A stretch of 64,000 nt of DNA from Toxoplasma gondii ME49 (Eukaryota > Apicomplexa > Conoidasida > Eucoccidiorida > Sarcocystidae): contig NC_031479.1 of the NCBI RefSeq assembly GCF_000006565.2, forward strand, positions 6,198,885 through 6,262,884. Reading direction: 5' to 3'. This document shows positions 47,301 to 52,789 of this stretch, in pieces. The notes beneath the pieces were generated by a model. That model saw nothing but the letters and a program-made list of their open reading frames with translations. It had not been told where the DNA came from and searched no databases. Numbering within the stretch: the stretch's first letter is position 1; the number at the start of each line of letters is the position of its first letter. The translations under genes and the position numbers were made by a program.

Positions 47301-49693
47301 CCAGGATTTCCCTGTTCCACTGAGTCGGTGCAGTCTGTCCCACAGCTGGAGACAGAGGGCGGAGTGTTGCTCAGGCCTCGAAGGTCGTCATTGTGTAAGT
47401 AGTTTGAGTCTGGAGAAAGCTGCTCTGCTCCATCATGGAGGATATCTGGTTTTTCATGATTTTTGTTTGTTGGCCCAGTGGGTCTGACTGCATGCTGAGA
47501 TGACCGGTGGGGGTCAGACAAGTCCGACGACCATCTCTGACTGCTTTGGGCCTGGGCCCGCATCTTCGTTAGGCGCAACAGCAGAGCCTTTCGAGCCGAG
47601 GCCGGCTGAGGAAGCCATGGTGAACAAGGGCCTGCTGGTGTCAAGGAGTCTATGTAAATTGCCGAGCCAGCAACAACAATTTTCCTGAACAGGATTTCGT
47701 CCGTTTGAGAGAGTGTCGCAAATCCGGCCCAAGAACTGCTCTCTTCTGGCCAGTCTGATCCTCCTGACAGGGACGAAATTGATGCGGTAATAAGCCTCTT
47801 TGTCCAGGTCCAGAGAGACGAGTTAGGAAATCCGGGAGCGAAGGACGGCCTGAAGCTCGAGCTCTTCCCTGCTCGTCGGCGAGACTGAACATCGCACGAG
47901 TCCCCGTAGCAGCAACGGTGCTGGTGGTGATCGGGCTTGGCAGCGGGCGGGAAGAAGCAGTAATCCGTTTGAGGGGCTGTTTCCTCATCTGCACTCGTTT
48001 CGTCGTAAAGACCCTGTTCGCCCCTTAAAGGCGCAAGGGAAGAATCCAAGCCTCCCTCGCCCTTATAAGGCTCCCAGTTCTCGTTGCACTGAACGGTTTG
48101 CACATAACGGGCACGCCACCCAACGGCGCGCATGCGCCCTGGATTAATCTCCGCTTCTTCCAGCCGAATTTCCAATCGTTTCACTCTCACCTGACAGTTC
48201 ACAAGACCAACACGCTACCGAGGTGATCTCGACTTGACAAGGCGCGCTTCGAATTCGCTTGACAAGAAGTGAGCGGTCAGATGAGGATTGAGTGCCCACC
48301 AGCTCTGCTTCAGAAGAACATTACACGTTGGCTGCGTTGTAGATTTCCCACTTGCAGACCCAACAACTAACATTCAAAGGTAAGTTTTTATCCTACCGAC
48401 ACAAGCGGTTCGCTCAGTGCCGCCAACGCTACAGAGATCACCGCCCCAGCAGATTACGCAGTAGACTTGTATAACAGTGTTCCCGAGTGTGTGTTGGAAA
48501 AAGAAAACGGCGGCTGCGCTTTGTGCCCAGGGGGACGGAGGCTTCGCACCCTTCAATAGACGCGTACGGAGCGAGAATTCGTAGGAATCCTGGGCGTTCT
48601 GTGGGGAGTGTGTACCACAAGGACGAGTACGGGTAGAGAGCTTGAAGACCCCGCGGCTCGGGAATATCGTGGCAAGACAAAGGCTCACAGAACGGTCGAT
48701 TCCGCATGTCTGTCACTGTGGAGCAGTATTATGTAGAAGGACAGAGGCACGTTTACCACAAGTTGTTTTTTTGGATATAGACACGTCTGCCGTGGTAACA
48801 GACATTTATCTCTCACCTCAACGCGGCCTATCAAAGTGTACGCGAGCTTGTACAAAAATCTGGTTGCGATGCTTCGGTCGATCTTCGCGTACGTGAGCAC
48901 TTCATCTGTAGCCAGACGAAGCTTCTTCTGCTCAGACAAATTATCCCGTTCAACCGCCACATCCCATTCGTTTGTCGGAATTGTGGTGGCGACGACTAGG
49001 AGGCCGTCAGCCTCTACGACGACAGGGTGAGATAACAGGCGAAACCAGTTCACCTGTAAACAACGTTTCAGTCAGGAGTTACTTCTCACTAGTTTCACGA
49101 GCATAGTAGGGTCGTCTGATTATGGGCAGAGGTTTGTTTCACACAGCGTTCCTTTGTGTTGGGCGAGCCTTCGCCAGCTGAGGTCTGTTTCGCTATATGA
49201 ACAGATCACTGACCACCAATTCCGGGAGTGTTGGCAGCTCTGTTGTTCAGTCTCTCACGCACATTCATTATAATATTTAATCCTTCACGGTAAAGGCGAA
49301 GTCCACTGTGCCGCGGATTGCTACACGTCAGAGTTTCTGTGAACTGCCAAAGCAGCTGAATTTCTTGCTCTGATTCTGCTGAACGAGGGGAGTCAAGTGA
49401 AACTTCGAAGGGCACTACAAGGCGCTTGACCTCCTCTCAGCGCAGTCGGGGTTTTTTGGAGACGGTATGTGTTTCTCAGTTGTCTTCCTCACCTGCACTC
49501 TTAACTCCTTGAGCACGCCATAAGTAACGCAGATTGGTAGAGAGTAGGAAGCCAATATCCTTTCTTTAAGGCGGAGTTTCTTCAGAACCAGCTTGCCGCC
49601 AAGCAAAGATGCTTCAACTTGCTGACGTGAAATTGTCTCAAAAACTTGACACAACACTGCGTTCAGTTGCGATAAGAGGAGTGACGACAACAT
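9762..49693 (-). CDS. VPS13-like: Giant VPS13/chorein-type bridge-like lipid-transfer protein (whole gene, 20 exons)
   Basis: Exons, 5' to 3' on the minus strand: 49693-49493, 49053-48817, 48190-46020, 45460-43664, 43300-40373, 40034-35057, 34768-32138, 31518-30626, 30162-29418, 28845-28367, 26976-26554, 26098-25318, 24709-24213, 24159-23868, 23812-22406, 21924-21067, 20676-18419, 17707-14246, 13869-13343, 12793-9762. Phases agree at every junction; the sum is 30,597 bases, about 10,198 residues. The 5' edges of exons 7 and 11 are uncertain. Conserved landmarks in order: N-terminal chorein helix and strands; a block with NENWEPY; a block ending in SIEDFLSPD; EPCQL; seven Asn-centred adaptor repeats; SIDVLGNPL; IRPPRAFS. 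VPS13 proteins form a long hydrophobic groove that moves phospholipids between organelles at contact sites. Known members have about 3,100-4,400 residues; the excess here is low-complexity insertion. Confidence 0.88.
13151..13172. repeat. (AT)n microsatellite in VPS13-like intron 19
   Basis: Uninterrupted AT tract between exons 19 and 20. Confidence 0.93.
13343..13869 (-). CDS. VPS13-like exon 19: conserved C-terminal VPS13 domain
   Basis: KKPFYIQTFCIRPIKVLVSA corresponds to 'kfyFe.L.l.P..i.lS'. QAHKLVASIDVLGNPLNVLS matches the hallmark 'Q.Y...GS.d.LGNP..L' of the C-terminal VPS13 domain. The exon enters in phase 2 (completing Arg) and leaves in phase 1 at GTAGGC; both fit the neighbours. 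Confidence 0.87.
14124..14141. repeat. (AT)n microsatellite in VPS13-like intron 18
   Basis: Short AT tract within TACATACATATA-type sequence between exons 18 and 19. Confidence 0.9.
14246..17707 (-). CDS. VPS13-like exon 18: last adaptor repeat and start of C-terminal region
   Basis: Starts NDRPVPQSRAPNDSGHWLHF, then reaches KSEYLLVNASRRLIYFRQV and YPGAQVDYAWHDPTKRGKKL. This is the most typical SHR-BD signature in the gene (Asn motif, then 'P.....YAWDDP'). A long Glu/Arg/Ser insertion follows, then DVEIVVSLVLDGLGLSLVDS, the 'gigisli......El.y' part of VPS13, and finally LAPLSVHIEIDTTFELVRYL. 1,154 codons; phase 2 at both ends. Confidence 0.9.
18419..20676 (-). CDS. VPS13-like exon 17: adaptor-binding repeats
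   Basis: Carries three Asn motifs: IGNRLFEPLIVALNAPL at the start, YSPYVVVNRHPSPLSVSW in the middle, and YSRFTLVNSLETDIWIREAN followed by LAPGQKQTFHP near the end. These are the SHR-BD/VAB-type repeats to which organelle adaptors bind in VPS13. Between them lie Pro/Ser- and Arg-rich insertions. A nine-base repeat near 20250-20290 encodes a Pro-Leu-Ser tract. Phases 0 and 2. Confidence 0.85.
20885..20924. repeat. 40-base perfect palindrome around an (AT)14 tract
   Basis: GGATTC at 20885-20890, (AT)14 at 20891-20918, GAATCC at 20919-20924. The six-base flanks are exact complements, so the symmetry goes beyond the microsatellite. It lies in the intron between VPS13-like exons 16 and 17. Confidence 0.95.
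21067..21924 (-). CDS. VPS13-like exon 16
   Basis: 286 codons. Starts AYRYLYSLARSLGAQPLLP after a pyrimidine-rich acceptor. It ends TRLALAVTVYGKKL and LYFQIALEAPLQ, the strand pair that leads into the next Asn motif. Phase 0 at both ends. Confidence 0.78.
22236..22259. repeat. (TA)n microsatellite in VPS13-like intron 15
   Basis: TA tract between exons 15 and 16. It leaves one minus frame open, producing a spurious Ile-Tyr run. Confidence 0.93.
22406..23812 (-). CDS. VPS13-like exon 15
   Basis: Begins IFPHPFVAELDPPPAPM. It contains LEVLPDGGQVHVPLTWLLPR, the common 'lPG....PL.W' element between adaptor repeats, and later ETEPFLVMPSG. A Glu/Arg/Lys-rich insertion follows. The donor GTAACT at 22405 ends it in phase 0; the frame stays open beyond this into an intron with an AT repeat. 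Confidence 0.75.
23868..24159 (-). CDS. VPS13-like exon 14
   Basis: A 292-base exon that enters in phase 2 and leaves in phase 0, matching both neighbours. The content (LGRLKVVAHYLRIPS) is not strongly diagnostic. Only 55 bases separate it from exon 15, a very short intron. Confidence 0.6.
24213..24709 (-). CDS. VPS13-like exon 13
   Basis: AQPLPVGLRLSFLGSVFHLD continues the repeat begun in exon 12. The third Asn motif, VVSIRNSSTVPVLVRF, is near the end. Acceptor tcttcAG, donor GTAAGG, phases 0 and 2. Confidence 0.82.
25318..26098 (-). CDS. VPS13-like exon 12
   Basis: Starts WNLTGQPLAVRLTVLRRLP, the second Asn motif (N..G.PL.V). It is followed by a long Ser-rich insertion and ends YEWKVVEPGQSICLPQDEE, where VPS13 has 'L..G....L'. 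The phase-2 junction from exon 11 supplies the Leu before Trp. Confidence 0.82.
26554..26976 (-). CDS. VPS13-like exon 11: first adaptor-repeat strand
   Basis: FVPVALSNFCSLIAATFG gives the first Asn-centred motif of the adaptor-binding (VAB/SHR-BD) region. The acceptor at 26977 (gccgAG) restores phase 2 from exon 10 without an extra exon. A better pyrimidine tract lies before 27125, but it would need another exon. An Arg/Glu/Asp-rich insertion follows. Donor GTAAGT, phase 2. Confidence 0.65.
27307..27816 (+). CDS. Candidate nested gene: small putative secreted, Cys-containing protein
   Basis: A 169-residue + strand open frame lying wholly within the 1,390-base intron between VPS13-like exons 10 and 11, so it is not a shadow of a coding exon. 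The ATG has G at -3 and G at +4. Residues about 38-53 form a hydrophobic core (FVVLLAAIVSFTTL) followed by acidic residues, like a recessed signal peptide, a form often seen in apicomplexan secreted proteins. The rest is mixed in composition, with six Cys and a basic RRGLRRRSSK stretch. No homologue is recognised. It could be a chance open frame or one exon of a longer + strand transcript; a second open frame lies at 27874-28137. Confidence 0.35.
   Translation: MVSEAVRSAGAMTESFDSIHRVPCSSLSRFLPSPSCTFQFVVLLAAIVSFTTLTADDKVLPVKSCSPATVVPNEVTLSSKQRRCLKIAPFPYLQQALAATQEADRTCRSFQVTQEETRNCRRGLRRRSSKPMISPVIREKVDVFWMIQGVHRCQASQCRKATDTTVRKI
28145..28165. repeat. Perfect 9-bp inverted repeat with 3-base loop
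   Basis: GACGACGCG at 28145-28153 and its exact complement CGCGTCGTC at 28157-28165, followed on the + strand by six A. It lies in the VPS13-like intron, eight bases after the stop of the + frame that ends at 28137. Confidence 0.9.
28367..28845 (-). CDS. VPS13-like exon 10
   Basis: Contains LRLALHLTWINMTVAPVVVD then ALMETTD, matching the 'LNLNVT..L...L' segment that precedes the adaptor-binding repeats in VPS13. The acceptor before ATGTTTGCAG keeps phase 0. An open frame just upstream (up to 29248, same strand) could extend this exon, but has no family match. Donor GTAGGG, phase 2. Confidence 0.7.
29351..29385. repeat. (TA)n microsatellite in VPS13-like intron 9
   Basis: Uninterrupted 35-base TA tract, just 3' of the donor of exon 9 in minus-strand terms. 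Confidence 0.95.
29418..30162 (-). CDS. VPS13-like exon 9
   Basis: Begins DPFLFSAPATWLFYARRSES and ends with FQMTVAVEMYRQSMMAVESV then VEPCQLTVHLTY. The end corresponds to the conserved VPS13 segment 'YYN..L..WEP..E.W.L', with Glu-Pro kept but the Trp residues lost. A GTAAGT donor follows in phase 0. Confidence 0.82.
30399..30458. repeat. (AT)n / TATATATTT compound repeat in VPS13-like intron 8
   Basis: An AT tract followed by interrupted TTATATATA units, between exons 8 and 9. Confidence 0.93.
30626..31518 (-). CDS. VPS13-like exon 8
   Basis: Opens MNITSEAVGYLGTLAFLASG, which with the end of exon 7 reads as the usual 'L.V.PI...IT.E.V..L..L' pattern of the mid-groove. It closes with FNLEVSITVESVKVKCAAVH and LTVEDVNVRLRK, alternating strands. 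The middle is Ser/Ala/Pro/Arg-rich. Acceptor and donor phases are 0 and 2. Confidence 0.78.
31786..31875. repeat. TACA/TATA tetranucleotide repeat in VPS13-like intron 7
   Basis: Imperfect tandem TACA and TATA units between exons 7 and 8. Confidence 0.88.
32138..34768 (-). CDS. VPS13-like exon 7
   Basis: The 5' edge is uncertain. An acceptor at 34769 keeps phase 0 but includes a Leu/Cys-rich stretch that looks like a translated pyrimidine tract. An acceptor at 34684 gives better sequence (WVQAVADAFAFL) but the wrong phase unless a non-GT donor is used. Ordered pieces include VACVFLLPHLQLLLPCV, LSGLTFILLPLHA, QTVALSVQNVSLSLLLPAL and VNYVRLIEPFALTLR. The exon ends IGNLVVHPIM at a strong GTAAGA donor, phase 0. 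Confidence 0.72.
33437..33473 (-). repeat. 15-bp GC-rich coding repeat
   Basis: Two full copies and one partial copy of a CCCCCCCTCATCGCG-type unit (+ strand). They encode a short Gly-Gly-Arg-Asp-Glu repeat in VPS13-like exon 7. Confidence 0.85.
35057..40034 (-). CDS. VPS13-like exon 6: 4,978-base exon, mostly low-complexity insertion
   Basis: About 1,659 codons without a stop. The start (GIFFDLSEDDLRNLVYPLA) is a normal VPS13-type helix. Almost everything else is Ser/Arg/Glu/Gly-rich and probably disordered, broken by short ordered pieces such as VNVELHIQVSSLSVRLWSC, FVVLPEASSAWSLRACLL and AWEIKADLCFLDFSQKL. These read as single groove strands separated by long loops. The donor at 35056/35057 gives phase 0, but the join to exon 7 is not certain. 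Confidence 0.78.
40373..43300 (-). CDS. VPS13-like exon 5
   Basis: Begins LFDEGRSSTCVAFQDVSIED and then FLSPDLAHRTV, the equivalent of the VPS13 strand 'V.D..TPGT.FP'. About 850 residues of Ser/Arg/Gly/Glu-rich sequence follow. One ordered segment, about 500 residues in, contains DSLLYVHLKDSILVTLSP and looks like another groove strand. It ends FRLMLRDDNLIGYDLG. Donor phase 2 fits exon 6. Confidence 0.8.
43394..43413. repeat. (AT)n microsatellite in VPS13-like intron 4
   Basis: AT tract inside a longer imperfect palindrome (GTAATATATGC ... ATATATTAC) between exons 4 and 5. Confidence 0.92.
43664..45460 (-). CDS. VPS13-like exon 4
   Basis: Starts with RKQPPAEEQRNYFLAWRRRL, which matches the VPS13 block in which a conserved Trp follows the first half of the chorein region ('ARAWW'). 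The middle is a Glu/Gly/Arg/Ser-rich insertion. It ends with VVFDCMEITLRP and HLSLKCRKGYFHSV, a beta-strand pair typical of the extended chorein groove. Donor GTAAGC; phase 2 matches exon 5. Confidence 0.82.
46020..48190 (-). CDS. VPS13-like exon 3
   Basis: The exon opens with VRVKRLEIRLEEAEI, continuing the strand that ends exon 2, and reaches ARYVQTVQCNENWEPY, the equivalent of the VPS13 'T.DENWEP' block. About 500 residues of Ser/Gln/Arg/Asp-rich insertion follow, then conserved helix-like sequence ending with WIDYNIFLYG. The donor GTCAGT after 46020 is unusual but gives the phase (2) needed for exon 4. Confidence 0.8.
48817..49693 (-). CDS. VPS13-like exons 1-2: N-terminal chorein domain
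   Basis: Exon 1 (49693-49493, 67 codons) starts at an ATG with ACC before it. An out-of-frame ATG lies 10 bases upstream at 49703 in a weak context. Residues 1-67 match the chorein start: amphipathic helix, then VEASLLGGKLVLKKLRLKE, then LPICVTYGVLKELRV. Exon 2 (49053-48817, 79 codons) continues with NWFRLLSHPVVVEADGLLVV, the usual 'PW..L...PV.....GL.L' strand pair, and ends FLYKLAYTLIGRVE. Both splice junctions are phase 0. This end of VPS13 picks up lipid at the donor membrane. Confidence 0.88.
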
Positions 49694-50006
49694 GGTGGCT
49701 CATTCGGGGACACCCAACTTATGCGTCGATAATGTAGTGCTCTCTACGGTTCCCGCCGTCACCTGATCGATCCATCAGGCAACCGTAGAGCAGTGTGTTG
49801 AGAAGCGGAAGATTCACTTACTACAGTACACATCAAAATGTCTACAGTAAAAACCGATTCGCAAGACGGCAGTAAGACCATTCTACCAGAGATTCGCTGA
49901 CGGACATCATTGGGTTTCCTCCTGGCTGATGTCACTAGAGAAAAATGATTTGAAAGGGATTCGAACAAGTTGAATGTGTGCCAACGGAAACCGCCCTTGG
50001 CTGGAG

Positions 50007-50014
50007 GCATGCAT
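50007..50014. promoter_or_regulatory. GCATGCAT motif upstream of the VPS13-like gene
   Basis: A GCATGC-type palindrome about 310 bases upstream of the VPS13-like start. GCATGC-type motifs are known apicomplexan promoter elements bound by ApiAP2 factors. A single copy can occur by chance. Confidence 0.2.
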
Positions 50015-50562
50015 CAACACTGGCGGACGGGATGCCGACCAGTCTGCATCATCTTTTCTCGGTCGTTGCGATATAGAAGTTGTGTGGTGCTATTTGTCTC
50101 CCCAAGCTTGATGAGGCAACAGTTGGATGAGTCATTGAAGGATCAAAGGCTCAGTTTCTATCAAAGCTTTTGCAGCAGTAACCGCTGAACAGTAGCTGCG
50201 GTAGGCATATGGAATGTAGAAGTGTTGCTGTGATTTCGTCTTTTTGCTTGTGGCGGCAGAGGAACTACCTCCGCCGTTGTCACCCTCCGATTCAAGGAAA
50301 AGAAGGCTCTAACGAACTCTAACGCACCTGACTGTGACATGGCCCTTTCTGACGACCGGCACAGGAGATAACAGTGTCTCTCAACGTGTGGAAAAGGGGG
50401 CGCCGCGCTGCCTTCTGGTTCGGTTCTTTTTCTGTCTAACATTGATATTTTCCTTTGAAAAGGCTTGCTTTGGCAAAAGCGTTTGTACAAAACTGCTTCC
50501 GGTGGTTTTCTTAGAATGTCTGGAGTTTCCAGCCAGATAATGAGTTATCGCAAAATGTTCTA

Positions 50563-50589
50563 AGAGACGTCCCCACGGCTAGCGAGACG
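50563..50589 (+). promoter_or_regulatory. Paired GAGACG motifs
   Basis: AGAGACG at 50563-50569 and GAGACG at 50584-50589, in the same orientation 20 bases apart. WGAGACG is a described Toxoplasma promoter element (GRA, tubulin and SAG1 promoters). It lies 0.9 kb from the VPS13-like start and 2.2 kb from the zinc-finger start. Confidence 0.25.
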
Positions 50590-52687
50590 ACGGAGGCACC
50601 AAACATGATGAATTCTCAGCCTAGGGACAGTCAAAATGGCTGTGTGATAGTCTGATACAATACGTCCGTCGGAATTGAGAGGGCTTTAGAAAGGGGAGCA
50701 ATCAATTTTCAAGCTTCTCCTCAAGCAAAGAGGGCGTGTGTTTGTTCCCGGGGCATCAAGTGCAACAGCGTGGGAAACCGAACAGTGCACTTCAACACTC
50801 GCAGACAGCAACAAACACAGGAGCGTCCCCAAATCGGTAAAAGAAGTTTTGAGGACGAGGCCCTCGGAAAGGTGTCGATTCAGCAGACAAATTTAAAGTG
50901 GCAAAAATACCGTTCATGCAGTTCGACGGGCCGCTGACCCCAACCGGTCATGATGCACCTGGAAGCAACTCCAGCCAAAACGACGTAGAATGCGCATACA
51001 TGCTTTGTGTACAAGGCACCGTGATTTGCTTTCCCTTGGTCGTTTTTTATCGTTTTTCGAATGCCTTCTGTAATATGTCTGCCTGTGCACTCCAAGAAGC
51101 AAGTGATTTCGCCGAAGGCTTTGTGTGGCCGAAACATGCAATTTAGCGTAAGCCACAAACATGGTGTGCGGTTGGGGGCCCGACAGTAAAGATCCCTATC
51201 GCGGTCTCGCATCCGGATCAACGTTCTTTTTTCACCGAGCCGGAAAAAAAACAGCGACGTCGTTCCACCAATGACGTCCGTAGTAGACTCATTCTTAGTC
51301 TTTCTGGGTCAATGGTAGAATGTTGGCGACGGCACCGAACTCACTATCTAGGAAGTGTAAGAGATAGCACAGTTGCACAGTGACTCTTGCATAAAACATA
51401 AATACACTAATAACACCAGGGTGTCGGTACTTCAAAAAATACCGGAATTATGAAACAGGTGTCCGAATGAAACAGGCACTTTGCCCATTAAGGTCGACAG
51501 TGCATCATCTCGCATAAAGTTTTCAGGATTCGTAAATTATATTGCTTCGCTATTCACAAAGAAGAAAACATCTAATAAGCTGGGCGTGCTCTAGTGCTGA
51601 TACTGCCGCAGATAATGTTGTGAGTTCTAGCTGAGATTGGGGTGGCCGTGCGATCTTATTGGATCTCACTTGGGAGATAAGTTTCGGCCATCACTTTCCT
51701 GTGGGATCGATTTCGCAATACACCAGTCGAGGAATGGCCACTTGTGCAAAATCCGTGAGAGATCGTTGACACATGTTCCAGTCTGTCTTGCACATGTTAT
51801 GTAAAACTGGGAAGTACGCAAATACCGGAGGCGTTAGGCATCTGCAGGGTTGTAGATCATTGAGTTTTTTCCATACAACTGCACTTCTCGCAGATTGGTC
51901 CCTCGATGTCACAGCCCGTCCGCAGGCCGCGGTGAGTTGTATCGTTTTTTGGTAGATGCAGAATTCGCGCCTGTCTCTCAAAATGACAGGCGCTAGTGGT
52001 CAGACCATGGGCTCGCCGCTGGAAGAAAAATACCCGCTGGAACTTATCTTCTCGCCATGCGTTCCACAAGCGTGGCACTCTGATTCATATGAAAAGGAAT
52101 TATATATCTAAGGAACACTGTATTCTTGTGGCGTTCACCCCAAAACCTTCACCTCTTATATAGTCACGTAGAGATGGACGGTACAGAATCAGCCCCGCGC
52201 TAACTGCAGATGCCTGTGGGGCATCAAAAGCAGTGTTGTTCCTCTTCTCAAGCGGCGGGAACCAGCGGGTTTCCCCTTAATTCTTGTCCCGCTTCGCTAC
52301 TCCTGGTCTCCCGTTTTTCGAGCCGTCGTAGAACTTCTTTGAAAGAAGAACGTGGATAACGCAGTTGCCTCTACAGCTGCGAGTTGCATCCCCACCCACT
52401 CCAACACGCTGGAGAAAAAATCCAATGTGGTACAGTGTCGTCAGGATTTTCGATGCTCCCGCTTGTCGTATGCCACATTTATGTATGCCTGCTTCCAAAA
52501 AGGTTCCACACTGGAACACTGCTTACGCCTCCCACCAGATGATTGAATCTGACTTGAGGAAAAACATCCGATTGTTCTAAGCACACCGAATGCCTCCTAG
52601 CCTCACTGATAAGTATCAAAGGTTTCCCGTCTGCCTCTGTCGCAATCGAAGACTGTGAACACTTGTGTGCAACCGACTCTTCTGCCG

Positions 52688-52732
52688 ATGGCCGACGCGC
52701 CGGCAGCCACCATGCACGTGGCAGCCGGGTGA
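52688..52732 (+). promoter_or_regulatory. Upstream ORF before the zinc-finger gene
   Basis: A 14-codon frame (MADAPAATMHVAAG, then TGA) that contains two in-frame ATGs. The second is in a strong context (gccaccATG). It ends 57 bases before the main ATG at 52790. If the transcript starts upstream of 52688, this would reduce or regulate initiation at the main start. Confidence 0.35.
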
Positions 52733-52789
52733 CGATATACTAGTTATAAGGGGAGCGAGTTCAAAAGTGTTGTTTTGATCTTTCGTCTT

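Larger units (their letters stand above)
49694..52789. other. Divergent upstream region shared by the VPS13-like and zinc-finger genes
   Basis: 3.1 kb between two divergent start codons. I see no coding frame with family features. It should hold both promoters and 5' UTRs. Short motifs are listed separately. Compared with the first 48 kb it is poorer in GA/CT runs and simple repeats. Confidence 0.6.

Noticed and set aside
49206..49415. Minus-strand frame as an extra VPS13-like exon between exons 1 and 2
   Set aside because: Joining exon 1 directly to exon 2 gives contiguous chorein sequence (LKELRVQ then VNWFRLLSHPVVVE). The extra piece would break it and has no good donor.
49940..49965. TTCGAATCC-like string on the minus strand as a tRNA B box
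   Set aside because: The flanking bases do not form a T stem, and no A box or acceptor stem is found at the right distance.
50898..51146. + strand frame in the divergent upstream region
   Set aside because: 82 codons, no motif, a matching open frame of similar size on the other strand, and no splice context.
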